From Coenobita brevimanus (taxonomy: Eukaryota; Arthropoda; Malacostraca; Decapoda; Coenobitidae), in contig CM064748.1 in NCBI GenBank assembly GCA_032717465.1, positions 8,451,392 to 8,515,391 on the forward strand: 64,000 bases of DNA. Reading direction: 5' to 3'. The notes under the pieces are model-generated. The model had not been told where the DNA came from, ran no database searches, and was given only the letters and a program-made list of their open reading frames with translations. A program made the translations under genes and the position numbers. Below, one piece after another: positions 11,898 to 22,863 of the stretch (the stretch's first letter is position 1; each line of letters opens with the position of its first letter).

Positions 11898-12308
11898 TTA
11901 TGTGCAGTTTTCGACAATTATTAATTCATATTAACGTGGCAGTTTAAGCCACAGATGCTCTTGACTTGACTTATTTGTAACATTACAATACAGGACATAG
12001 GTATATAGACAATAACACATAATACATTGTAGGTCTTCTTTCATTTTCGTGCCTTTCCCATATGTTGTGGGTAACACCACAGTATTACACATTAAATACC
12101 TTTATATATTTACCCCCACTGGTTCTGATAGTCTATAACAACAATCATGACACACTGTAACATCGCCAGGGTCGTTTCACAAGTCTCCAACAATGCTAAC
12201 ACTGGTCTTGGGGTTGTGGCTTTGGATGTGGGGTGCTTGAACGGCTTGTTGCTCACAGGGAACGACTCCGGATAATATCAGGGGGAAAAATTACAGTGTT
12301 CAAGTGTA

Positions 12309-12893
12309 CATGGCAATAGATCGTTTCAGTCTCGTCTAGTAAATGGCATTAGATCGTTTCAGTCTTGCCATACATGGCATTATATCGTTTCAGTCTTGCC
12401 ATACATGGCATTAGATCGTTTCAGTCTTGCCATACATGGCATTAGATCGTTTCAGTCTTGCCATACATGGCATTAGATCATTTCAGTCTTGCCATACATG
12501 GCATTAGATCATTTCAGTCTTGCCATACATGGCATTAGATCATTTCAGTCTTGCCATACATGGCATTAGATCGTTTCAGTCTTGCCATACATGGCATTAG
12601 ATCATTTCAGTCTTGCCATACATGGCATTAGATCATTTCAGTCTTGCCATACATGGCATTAGATCATTTCAGTCTTGCCATACATGGCATTAGATCGTTT
12701 CAGTCTTGCCATACATGGCATTAGATCGTTTCAGTCTTGCCATACATGGCATTAGATCGTTTTAGTCTTGCCACAGTACATGGCATTAGATCGTTTCAGT
12801 CTTGCCACAGTACATGGCAATAGATCGTTTCAGTCTTGCCACAGTACATGGCAATAGATCGTTTCAGTCTTGCCACAGTACATGGCAATAGAT
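12309..12893. repeat. Minisatellite, about 19 units of 31 bp
   Basis: The unit is built on CATGGCATTAGATCGTTTCA followed by GTCTTGCCATA. Units differ mainly at one CpG (GATCG versus GATCA), and the last few carry a 3 bp longer CACAGTA spacer. Each unit contains an inverted pair (TGGCA and TGCCA), so transcripts or single strands could form repeated small hairpins. Confidence 0.93.
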
Positions 12894-12909
12894 ATTGATC
12901 ATATTACAG

Positions 12910-13959
12910 TATATGGAGTGGAGGGGAATTTGTTGAGTGCTGTGAAGAGTATGTACGAGGGAGCTACGGCTACGGTGCGAGTGGATGGTGAGCTGAGTGA
13001 CTTCTTTAATGTCAATGTGGGACTGAAACAGCTGTGTGATGTCTCAATGGCTGTTTAATATATACATGGACGGGGTTGTAAAGGAGGTGCAAGGTAGGGC
13101 AGTGGATGTGGGGGTGGCTCTAATGAATGAGGGTGAGATTTGCAAGATTCCGGTGTTAATGTTTCCTGATGATGCAGTATGTTGAGTGAGGATGAATGGG
13201 AGTTGCAAGATTTGGTGAATGAATTTGGGACAATGTGTACGAGGAGGAATTAGAAAGTTAATGTAAACAAATGTAAAGTTATGGTGTTTGAGAGGAATGA
13301 AGTCACAGAGTGTGCAGTGAGGTTGGATGGTGAGGATATGGAGAATGTGAGTGAATTCAAGTACTTGGGTAGTGTGATGAGTAAGGATGGAACTTTGGGG
13401 AATGAAGTGCGTGAAAGGGTACAGCAGGGAAGGCAGGTTGTTGGTACACTGAAAGCAGTGATGAAAATAGGTAGGTGAGTATGGAAGTTAAGAAGTCACT
13501 CCATGATAGTATTGTGATCCCTACCCTGACATATGGAAGCAAGGCGTGGATCTTGCAAAAGGGGAACAAGTCAAGAGTAAGAGCAGTGGAAATGAATTAC
13601 TTGAGATGAGTATGTGGAGTGATGTGGAGGGACAGGTTGACGAATGAAGATGTGAAGGAACGTTGTGGGGTGGATGTGGATGTGGTTGAGAAGATTAGGA
13701 GAAATAACCTGAGGTGGTTTGGACATGTGAAGAGAATGGAGAATGACTAAGAGGGTGTATGTAGGTGAGGTGGAGGAAGGGAGAGGGAGGGGTAGACCGA
13801 GGATGAGGTGGAGGGATGAAGTTGAGAGATATATGAGGGAGGGGAGGGTGAGTTGGGGGGAGGGTAGTCAAATAGTGGGTGACAGAGCGACTTGGGAGGC
13901 GTTTTGTCTGCGGCCACCCTTTGCGGGATTAGGGGATCAGGCTATAGATAGATAGATAG
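12910..13959 (+). mobile_element. RTE-type family B copy B2, 3' portion
   Basis: RT coding resumes at TATGGAGTGGAGG, which directly follows AAGAATA in the uninterrupted copy B3 (49763-50934). Frames at 12870-13058, 13281-13478 and 13743-13955 cover the palm, thumb and C-terminal region. The YADD-type box is damaged (FPDDAV), and several stops and frameshifts are present. It ends with CTATAGATAGATAGATAG. The downstream flank GCATTAATTAAACATATG is shared with B3, so B2 and B3 were duplicated together with their flanks. Confidence 0.87.
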
Positions 13960-15954
13960 GCATTAATTAAACATATGAAACATGCATAACACTCATCTAT
14001 CAGTGGTAATGTTGTGTTGGAAGAGGGAAGCTAGCAGTCTCCTGCTGAGCAGTGTTGCCAGATTCCCAAACCCATATTATCGTACCCGGAACGTTAAAAT
14101 TATCACTTTTTGATCAAAATTATCTCACTCATAAACAAAGGCATTTCTTCACACCTGTTCCAAAATCTTTATGCCTCTATAATATCCTCTTACCAGATCA
14201 TCACTATTCCCCTTATACATCATCATCATCACTAAATCCTGTGTTGCCCCATGAGGACCGTATGTGCCCGGGGGTAGGCAAGTTGGACCTGACATTTAAC
14301 ATGAGAGTCAGCAGTCTCACTCATCCCTGAGTGCCATTACTTGAGCAATAAACCCCAACCACCCATCTGATATAAACCTGCACTGCCTCAATCCAAATGG
14401 ACTGCCTTAATTACCCACTAAATCACCAGGTGCCATAATTTGCTTATATGATTACCACCCAGCATAGGAAATGGTTTCCTGGTGTACAGGAAAACATTTG
14501 GCTTGTCACACTTCTCTTGTCCACATATACAATTATACTATTCAGCCAATTATCTGGGAAAACACACTCATAAATAATCATATTTATAAAACCTGTAACT
14601 ATCTTCACTCCTATATCTCATGAGGCTTTCTCCATTTCAGCAGTCAACCCAGACACAGTTGCTGCCTTCCCCACCTGCATCCCTCCTATTGCCCTGCTCA
14701 CAGTAGCAGCATTAAGCAAAGGCCAACAGCCAAACGCTGGATCTGCTGGCTCCAAACCTTCCCTGTCCCAAACTCATCATTCAACAACCAGTTGTAATGC
14801 TCTCTCCACGCATCTTGAATACCCTCACTGCCCACCACTACCTTTCCTTCAACATTCTTCACACACTGATATCCCAATATTCCCTCTTCATCTGATTTGC
14901 CACCTTAAGTATCATAGTCTTCCTCTGCACATTATTAAGGTTGTCAAGTAAATGTCTCTGAGACTCTAGATTTTGCCCTGAAAACCTCTTATCTAGCCCT
15001 ATGCTTGCCACTAAACTGTGAAACTATTTTTGAACAAGTCAGCCAAGCAGCACAATTTGTATGAAAGTATAGTTCACAAGAAATGAGCTGACAATTATCT
15101 TACCTAACTTCTTATACCAAGACGTAGACTCGTCACATACCGAACAAACCACATTTTCTGGCCCTGAGTCGGTCAGTTAATAACGAGCATCGGTCACAAA
15201 GCCCTTTTCACACTCGCTGCACTTAATGTCAAAACTTGAATTTCACTGCCCCCTCATCATTAGCATTTTTAGTTTTTCAATCACTGTCCAACAAAGACAC
15301 TACCCACATCATGTAACACCTAACACATTTTATCTGACTGTCCAAATCTTACTCTTGTTCGCATTAAGCTCCCACACCACACAATAAAGTTAGTGCGGAA
15401 CTGCACACTCAGTTATTATATGAAATGAAGGGCAAGGAAATAAATAAATAAATGCTTCTCCACACAACAACAGTTAACACAACAGCTTAGGCAGGCAGCA
15501 GCTGGTATGGGACGTGGGTCATGTGGGTCGGCTTAGATTAAAGAACTGTACCAGCGACCAACAAAAGTACAACACAGGAGTTGTAAACAAATGAACCTAC
15601 ATGGATATCCACTAGCTAAATGCACCCACTTCCCACTCTGTTTCTCCCGTGCAACTGAGAGATAATAACATGCTGATGAATAATTAACAGAAAAATTAAA
15701 TGTTTGTGTTATTGCACAATGGTTACTTCCCTCTGCCCGAAATTGGGATTCTGCTGTTGTTCGAGATATTTTTCCGGCTCTCTGGAATGAACCTACATCT
15801 TTAGGTGGTAAAACAGATCTGGATGATGACGATGATAACAATGTTGAATTGTAAATAACATTCAATAAAGTTTGTTTCATTTAACCTGGCCTCCCCATCA
15901 CCCCTTACAGCCAGCCCAGTCCACAGGCAAAGACAGACAGAGAAAAAGGGCATA
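13960..15954 (-). repeat. Composite repeat F, copy F1
   Basis: A roughly 2 kb block is repeated at 50935-53628 plus 54624-55166 (F2) and partly at 45312-46067 plus 49237-49456 (F3). On the minus strand it contains a decayed cysteine-rich coding stretch (about 15440 to 15090; CSECEKGF and VVCSVCDES) ending at a good splice donor (AG then GTAAG). It is followed by a family C RT-linker fragment (14960-14510). It lacks the Tigger element seen in F2: the empty TA is at 14534-14535. The plus-strand right end carries AATAAAGTTTG near 15865. Confidence 0.7.
14510..14960 (-). mobile_element. Family C retrotransposon fragment inside F1
   Basis: On the minus strand this shows AWREHYNWLLNDEF and then sequence closely matching the start of C3 (TGTCTGGGTTG, ATTATTTATGAGTGTGT, GATTATTGGCTGAA-like). 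These correspond to the segment just upstream of and into the RT. Frames are broken. It shows that F is partly built from a family C element. Confidence 0.65.
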
Positions 15955-16229
15955 AAATTGACAAAGAAGATCTGTTTTTATGGAATAAGAGAGTAACAAG
16001 AGGACACGGCATGAAACTGAGGAAGCCAAGCTGCTTGAAGGATATCAAGAAATATAGTTTTCCTTATAGATGTATAAACCTGTGGAATAACCTGGACAAA
16101 GAGATCGTCTAGTCTAAAAACTTAAACGCGTTTAAAGCTAAATTTGACTTATTGAGAAACAGAGACAGGACCCCACGAGCGTAGCTCATTTCCTGTATAT
16201 CACAAGTAGGTAAATACAATTAGGTAAAC
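15880..16229 (+). mobile_element. Internally deleted CR1-like (family D) copy: 5' unit joined to 3' end
   Basis: The unit CCTGGCCTCCCCATCACCCC to AAAAAGGGCATA, which elsewhere precedes the D endonuclease start, here runs directly at about 15954 into the last 275 bp of D ORF2 and its 3' tail. That part corresponds to D1 18955-19215. The tail is TAGGTAAATACAATTAGGTAAAC. The copy therefore keeps both ends but lacks about 2.7 kb of coding sequence. Confidence 0.65.
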
Positions 16230-16255
16230 GTCAAAAATAATTTGAACGTGTCAAG

Positions 16256-16362
16256 TGGGGTTGGTGGAGGATTAGTGCCCCTCCCTGTAAAACAATTAAC
16301 TCTTAGCCCTTGGCCACCCCGTCTGGGATACATGGCGTCTGGCAATGAATGAATGAATGAAT
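16256..16362 (+). mobile_element. 107 bp RTE derivative: 5' leader joined to 3' end and tetranucleotide tail
   Basis: The first 45 bp match the A/B leader on its sense strand (GGTTGGTGGAGGATTAGTGC, then CCCTCCCTGTAAAACAATTA, compare A4 at 49160-49120). The next part is the A/B 3' end (TTGGCCACCCCGTCTGGGAT, GGCGTCTGGCAATGAATGAA) with an (ATGA)n tail. All protein-coding sequence is deleted, leaving a SINE-sized molecule with leader plus the region recognised by the partner RT. Confidence 0.75.
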
Positions 16363-19215
16363 ATACTAATGCTGATGGTTTCATATTGACAAGGATCGAA
16401 ATTAACGATTTCTTGAGAGAACATGAACCTGATGTCATGTGCTTTGTAGAGACCAAATTAAGAGAAGATATTGATGTTCATTTGGGAGATGGTAAATACA
16501 AACTGTGGATAAAAAACAGAAAAGAAAAAAAGGGAGGAGGAGTGATGATAGCAGTGAAGAACAACATAAATGCAGATACTGTGGAAATGGGAGAAGGCAG
16601 GGCTGAAGTGATATATATGAAATTAGAAACTGGAGAGAATGTTAAGAGAGATATGGCGGTAGTGTATGTTCCCCCAAAGATGAGAGCATGGAAGGATGAT
16701 GAATACCATGAGATGTTGTCAGATATGGCTAGCTATTTGCAAAAAATAATTGAGAAAAGCAATAATATAATTTTGGTGGGTGACTTTAACTGTAAAGAGG
16801 TAAACTGGGATGAATGGTACTTGGGAGGTGGCGAGGATTCGTGGGGCACTATGTTATTAAATATAATAATGAATAATGTGATGACGCAATGGGTCAAAGA
16901 AGAGACACGGTTTCGAGGTGAGGACACACAAGCAAGACTGGACTTACTGTTCACCAAAGAACCCGATGTAATAGAATCATTGAAATATCTCTGTCCTTTA
17001 GGAAAAAAGTGATCATGTGGTCATTGAGTACCAGATGTTAACAGGGAATGTCGAGCCAAGAGACGAGCTTCATAGACAGGGAAGATACAACTTTGGGAAA
17101 GCAAATTTTACAGGATTGAGAAACTTTTTTGAAAATGCGGATTGGAGAAAATTCAGAGAAACAAGAGAGATACAGAGGAAGTGGGATATCTTTCTAGACC
17201 TCTATAATTTGGGAGTGGAAAAATTTGTACCAAGAGTAAGAGGGAAAGAAAGCAGGAAAAAGAAGTGGTTTAATAGAAGGTGTATGATAGCAAAAAAAGA
17301 GAGAGTTAAAGCGTGGAACAATTGGAGAAAGAGAGGTAACAACAGAACAAAGGAAGAATATAAAAGAACAAGAAATAAATACACAAGAATACATAGAGAA
17401 GAAGAAAGGAATTTTGAAAAAGGTATAATAGACAAATGCAAGGATGAACCCAAATTGTTTTATAGATTTGTTAATGGCAAACTGAAACAAAAGGAAGGAA
17501 TCACCAAACTCAAAGTAGAAGGAGAGGTCTTTAAGGATGCGGCAATGCAAGCAGAAATAATGAACAAACGTTTCCAGTCAGTTTTCACTAAAGAAAAGGA
17601 GCTTGTGGAAGGGGAGGGAGTGATTAGAAATGTTCCGGTGATGAAAGATATAAAAGTGGAGGTGCAGGAAGTGTATAAATTACTGGAAACTCAAGATGTA
17701 AGGAAAGCCCCAGGACCTGTTGGAATTTCTAACTGGGTACTGAAGGAATGCAGAGAACAACTGGCGGATTAAATTCACAGTTTAATCGTATGCTCACTGG
17801 AAGAGGGGAAAGTGCCAAAAGAATGGAAGAGGGCAAATGTGGTACCAATTTACAAGGGAGGAAACAGGGAAGAACCCCTGAATTATAGACCAGTGTCTCT
17901 AACCAGCATGGTCGCAAAATTGTGTGAGAGAATCCTGAAAGACAGATGGATAAAATATCTGGAAGAGATGAATATTTTGGCAGAATGTCAGTTTGGATTC
18001 AGAAGTAGAAGGTCATGTGTTTCTAACTTGTTGAGCTTTTACTCAAGAGCGATTGACGTGGTATAGGAGAGAGATGGTTGGGTGGATTGTGTGTACTTAG
18101 ACTTAGAGAAGGCCTTTGACAAGGTACCTCATAAGAGACTAATGTGGAAACTAGAATATATAGGAGGACTGAAGGGGAAACTTCTGGAATGGATGAGAGA
18201 CTTTTTGAGAGACAGACAAATGAGGACAGTAATAAAGGATAGGATGTCTGGATGGAGGGAAGTAACAAGTGGAGTCCCTCAAGGCTCGGTGTTGGCGCCA
18301 GTAATGTTCCTGATTTACGTAAATGATATGGTAGATGGAGTGAACAGTTATGCAAGTCTGTTTGCTGATGATGTAAAGATCTTGAGGAAGGCAGAGGTTG
18401 AGGAGGATTGTAAAATACTGCAGGAGGATTTGGATAGGATACACAATTGGAGCCGGACGTGGGAAATGAAATTTAATGTAAGGAAATGTAAAATATTGGA
18501 AATGGGTAAAAGTACCAGGAGGCCATCACTGAGTAATTTGTTGGATAATGAATTAATCTAAAAAGGAGAGAAGAGAAAGATTTGGGAGTGCTGGTCCAAG
18601 ATAGTTTGTCACCAGAAAAGCACATTAACAAGATAGTTGGAGAGACTTATAAACTCTTGACTAATATAAGAGTAGCATTTCATTATATGGATGAGGAGAT
18701 GATGAAAAAATTGATAGTGGCCATGATCCGCCCCAGGTTAGAATATGCAGCGGTAGTGTGGTCCCCACACAAAAAGAATGATATAAACAAGATTGAGAGA
18801 ATACAAAGAACAGCAACCAAGATGGTCCCCAGTCTGACAGACCTGTCATACAGAGAGAGGCTGGAAAAACTGGATTTGCCTTCCTTAGAGGAAAGGAGAA
18901 AGAGGGGAGACATGATTGCAGTGCTCAAGACCATGGTGGAAGTAGATAAAATTGACAAAGAAGATCTGTTTGTATGGGATAAGAGAGCAACAAGAGGACA
19001 CGGAATGAAATTGAAAAAGTCAAGCTGCTTGAAGGATATCAAGAAATATAGCTTTCCTTACAGAAGTATAGACTTATGGAATAGCCTGGACAAAGAGATC
19101 GTCCAGTCTAAAAACTTAAACGAGTTTAAAGCTAAATCTGACTTATTGAGAAACAGCGACGGAAACCCACGAGCATAGTACATTCCGTGTATATCACAAT
19201 TAGGTATATTAGGTA
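16363..19215 (+). mobile_element. CR1-like retrotransposon, family D copy D1 (ORF2)
   Basis: ORF2 of a CR1-like element. The N-terminal endonuclease shows EINDFLREHEPDVMCFVETK, GGGVMIAVKNN, LVGDFNCKEVNW and DLLFTKEPDV. The RT follows with APGPVGISNWVLKE, NYRPVSLTSMVAKLCERI, VYLDLEKAFDKVPHKRL, SGVPQGSVLAPVMFLIYVND and FADD. The C-terminal part has RPRLEYAAVVWSPHKK. Four lesions break it: an extra A in a run near 17003, nonsense codons at about 17770 and 18064, and a frameshift between 18560 and 18582. The 3' end has TAGGTAAATAC-type repeats. Its upstream end abuts the 107 bp RTE derivative. Confidence 0.9.
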
Positions 19216-19220
19216 AATAC

Positions 19221-19372
19221 TTAAATATTTGGAACGACTTAGACAAAGAGGTGGTGCATGAGAAAAACATTCATGTGTGTAAAGGCAGACTTGATAAATG
19301 TGGATATGGAGACAGGACAACACGAGCATTGCTCAATTCCTGTATACTACAAATAGGTAAATACAAATAGGT

Positions 19373-19405
<33 letters not shown>
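19221..19405 (+). mobile_element. Short CR1-like 3' fragment and CA microsatellite
   Basis: About 150 bp resemble the last codons and tail of family D (WNDLDKEV-like, then GACAGGACAACACGAGCAT and AATAGGTAAATACAAATAGG). They are followed by a CA dinucleotide run at about 19375-19402. Confidence 0.7.
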
Positions 19406-19407
<2 letters not shown>

Positions 19408-19409
19408 GG

Positions 19410-20145
19410 AAGCAGAGGCAGTCAAACTCCTCCCAGTAATAAAAAAAAATTATTTTACTTGGTTTGATATGGAAGAAACAGAATTTACTGATAAATTAGG
19501 ATGGAGAAGAATTCTGAAGGATTCATGTATCGTGGATGGGCTGCTGAAGAGAGTGGAAAAAGTGAAAAATGTGGCAAGTGAGCTAAGGGTTGAAAATATT
19601 GAATTACAGCAAAAGTTTGAATCAAATGAGAAGAAAATGTGATTATTTCTGGTCTCAAGACAAAAACCAGATTTTGGAAGAAAAACGTGAAACTTTAAGT
19701 GAGATGATATAAGAAAATGAAAATGTTAAGGAAACTGTCAAAGATGTCAAAGGACTGCATAAGGACTGGAAGAAAGAAAAGGAGGATGTGAAAGTGAACT
19801 TCAGGCACATACTGGAAAACCGGCTGAAGGAAAAGGTAGTAAGTATTATAAAAGAAATGGGAAATCTGGTAGGGGAAACAGATGACAAGAAAAAAAGTGA
19901 GTTGTTTTGGGGGTTTACAAGGATTTAATGCCAGTCCGTCACATCAGAGAGAAGCAGAAAAAAATGGTGGCCAATAAGATAATAATGGAAGTTCAAGAGA
20001 CAGACATAGCACTGGATGAAGAAACTGAAGAGGTTTACAGGTTAGGTAAGTATGGACGAGGTGAGAGACTCATAAAAATCAAATTCAAGTCACAGAAGCT
20101 GCCTAAGAAGTTAGTGCAGTCATGAAAACTGGCCAAGAAAGAGGA
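19410..20145 (+). mobile_element. CR1-like copy D2, ORF1 left part, interrupted by the CACTA-like element
   Basis: The translation shows a coiled-coil-like stretch (LLKRVEKVKNVASELRVENI) and a region typical of CR1-like ORF1 proteins in arthropods (VRHIREKQKKMVANKI, EEVYRLGKYGRG, IKIKFKSQKLPKK). Frames are broken near 19640 and 19900, with a stop near 20124. The sequence ends at AAGAAAGAGGA (20145), where the inverted repeat CCCAGCAAACAA begins. Joining 20145 to 30166 gives the in-frame KKEEFKKIWIRKDMNEEER segment, so this is one D copy with a later 10 kb insertion. Confidence 0.82.
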
Positions 20146-20157
20146 CCCAGCAAACAA
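20146..20157 (+). repeat. Left terminal inverted repeat of the CACTA-like element
   Basis: CCCAGCAAACAA, matched by the reverse complement at 30152-30163. Imperfect similarity continues inward in G+C-rich sequence (GGCCCGCCG on the left, GGCCGGCCCTCCG on the right, as its complement). Confidence 0.88.
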
Positions 20158-20734
20158 TGACCGGTGGCCCGCCGTCGGTTTATGAGAGGCTGGGGGAGGC
20201 TGAATGAGGGCAGCTATGCCCCCATTGTGCCTGCGATTGTCCGCTCTGGACTTAAACTTTCAGCAGAGTATGTTAAGTGAAACGTCGATCGAATTTCCAT
20301 ATCTGACGTATCTCAACGTACATAAATTATGGTACTCTGAAAAGCAGTTAAAACAAACTGCAATTTCCTAAGCATATATATAAACAAAAGTATTTAAACA
20401 ATATTGTACGTACTTTTTGTGACAAAGGTATTATGTAATTCTATTTGTAAATGATATAAAGTTTTCATAAGATATATATTCATGTGGAAAAGCGAACATC
20501 AAATTTGCGTTGTCAGATATTATAAATGAAGGCGCCGGTGCACCACACCAGCCACAACATCAACAACCGATCTTCAGAACAACGTTCTGGCGGGCTGCAG
20601 GAATGCTCGGGATCGACGCTCTCCAAGAAAACTCTCTCTCCTCAACAAAAGGCAAGTAATTCTGATTCTGTTGTAAGTCAAGCTTAACATTTGCTCATTA
20701 TAGTGACAGATGAGTTTAAAGTAGATGCCAAGAC
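20158..20734 (+). other. 5' non-coding part of the CACTA-like element
   Basis: About 580 bp from the left inverted repeat to the transposase start codon. The first 120 bp are G+C-rich (GGTGGCCCGCCGTCGG), the rest AT-rich. It should hold the transposase promoter, but I cannot pick a convincing TATA box or initiator. Confidence 0.5.
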
Positions 20735-22863
20735 ATGGCAGAACAGTCTTACTGGACAAAAAGGAGGCGACTGAAATCGCGTATGTCAGCACATTTAGAA
20801 TTCCTTCAGAATTCCTCTGTAAACCAAGATGTTGACTTGTATGAGACTAACCAACAGTTCCCTGAGTCATGTGCTCACAGTTCAGAAAGCCAAGTGTTGC
20901 ATGGTGAGCATTATGATGCTGCAGGAACCTCTGATGTAGGTTTTGAGAGAGCCCAAGCTAGTAACACTCGTATAGCCTCACAATCACAAGGTCATTGTCT
21001 GGACAGAGATTGTTATTCCTCTCCACTTTCTGATAGCTCTGAAAACAGCGACATTAATGTATATAAAACCGGTACTCATAACAGTGGTGCAGAGCAGTTG
21101 TGTACCAAACTTGCAGAATGGGCAGTTAACTATCAGATTCCACAAACTGCATTAAGCAGCCTCCTTTCTCTACTAAGAAATTATCATCCAGACATCCCAA
21201 TGGATGCCAGAACTTTGCTTAAAACACCAAGCCAAAGTAAGGTTAAGGAGATATCTGGAGGCACATACTATCATTTTGGTGTTGAAAAATCTCTTGTAAG
21301 AATTTTATCAACAACAGAAAGTATGAATGCCCTGAAAGACAGTGAATCTATTTCATTGCAAGTAAATATTGATGGACTTCCCTTGTTCAAAGTTCAAACA
21401 TACAATTCTGGCCAATTTTAGCAAGAATTAATAACCCAATTCAGAGTAGCCCTTTCATTATTGGATTGTTTTGTGGGAATCACAAGCCAGAAAACATTGA
21501 TGAGTTTTTGAAAGACTTTGTTTCAGAAATGAAAGTGATTGATGAACAAGGGATAGAAATAGAGGGACTTCAAAAGAAGCTGGGAGTTAATATAGCCTGC
21601 TTTATTTGTGATGCCCCTGCTAGGTCATTTGTTAAACAAATTAAAGGACACAATTCATATTATGGCTGTGAAAAGTGCAAACAGAAAGGAACTTGGAGAG
21701 GAAGAATAGTTTTTCCATCACTTAATGCACCTACACGAACTGATGACGACTTTGATACAATGATCCAAGAAGAACACCACTGTGCTAGGTCACCATTAAT
21801 AGATCTTGGAATTAAAATGATTAGCCAGTTTCCATATGATTATATGCATCTAGTTTGTCTTGGGGTTACAAGAAAATTACTTGGGCTTTGGATAAAGGGA
21901 CCTGTCCAAAATAGGTGCAGAGTTGGAAGAAATGTAATAAATAGTATATCAGAAGATTTGCTGAAGTACTGGAGATTTCTACCTTTTGAGTTTACAAGAA
22001 AATGTAGATCACTTGCTGAAATAGACAGGTGGAAAGCAACTGAATTCCGACAATTTCTGTTGTACAGTGGACCAGTTGTCTTGAAAAACAAATTGCCTGT
22101 AGACAAATATGAAAATTTCTTAGATATCTCTGTTGCAATATATTGCCTATCAAGCCCCTTTTACAGTACCACACACTGCCAATATGCTCATAAGTTACTC
22201 TGCACCTTTGTAAAGGATTTTGTTAAGATATATGGTGAAGAAATGCTAGTTTATAATGTACATGGTCTGTCACACCTAGCTGATGATGTAGCAAATTTTG
22301 GTCCACTTGATAATTTCTCAGCCTTTCCCTTTGAAAATTTCTTAGGGAAATTGAAGTCTATGATTAGGAAGCCCAATTCTCCAATTCAGCAAATAATCAG
22401 GAGATTGGATGAAGCACAGAATTTTCAGCCAGTTACTCTAAAGAAAACTGAGACTGACAAAAATAATGGTGTTCCAAAGTGTATGTATAAAGATGGACCA
22501 TTGCCAGAAATTAAAGGTGACTTTTATCAGTTCAGAAAGGTCACATATAAGAATATGAAATTCACTCTAACTTGTGGAGATAATTGTGTTAAAGTTGGAT
22601 CAAATGTAGGCTTGATAAGGAACATTTTGACCAGAAAACATTGTAATGAAACACTGGTTCTGTTTGAAGCTTTTATCAGTATATCTAGCTTCTTTCAAAA
22701 TCCTCTCAGTTCTTCTGACCTAGGTATATACAAGGTGTCAAAACTATCAGGAAGTTGTGATATTGCTCCCATTTCAGAAATACTGACAAAGTATGTAATG
22801 CTGCCATATAAAAATAATAAATTTGTGATCATTCCACTGATTCATCAGTATAATACACCATAG
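20735..22863 (+). pseudogene. CACTA-like (Transposase_21-type) transposase, one frameshift
   Basis: An intronless reading frame of about 709 codons, open except for a single-base deletion near 21391 that splits it into 20735-21421 and the frame containing 21466-22863. Domain landmarks in corrected numbering: NIDGLPLFK (about 210, first acidic residue), a WPILARINNP segment, CDAPARSF (291, second acidic residue), a CxxC pair GCEKCKQKG (310), DYMHLVCLG (368), then VHGLSHLADDV and FPFENFLGKLK (about 530, candidate catalytic Glu). This order matches Transposase_21 followed by a DUF4218-like C-terminal region in CACTA transposases. The N-terminal 150 residues are Ser-rich and unrecognised. The role is cut-and-paste transposition in the nucleus. 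The frameshift makes this copy inactive unless it is a sequencing error. A 23-base A run begins 2 bp after the stop. Confidence 0.85.

Larger units (their letters stand above)
11333..12909. other. Second insertion in B2: minisatellite-bearing segment
   Basis: This segment sits between the Tigger-like element and the resumption of the B2 RT frame. TATAT occurs at both edges (from 11331 and from 12910) and may be a 5 bp target duplication. It contains two tandem arrays and otherwise anonymous AT-rich DNA with no convincing coding frame. No clear terminal inverted repeats are visible, so its class is unknown. Confidence 0.5.

Noticed and set aside
11693..12893. Possible CRISPR-like array in the 41 bp and 31 bp repeats
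   Set aside because: Units are directly adjacent with no unique spacers, and the context is eukaryotic transposon DNA. They are minisatellites.
20574..20792. 72-codon minus-strand frame overlapping the transposase start
   Set aside because: Overlaps the supported plus-strand start and shows no domain.
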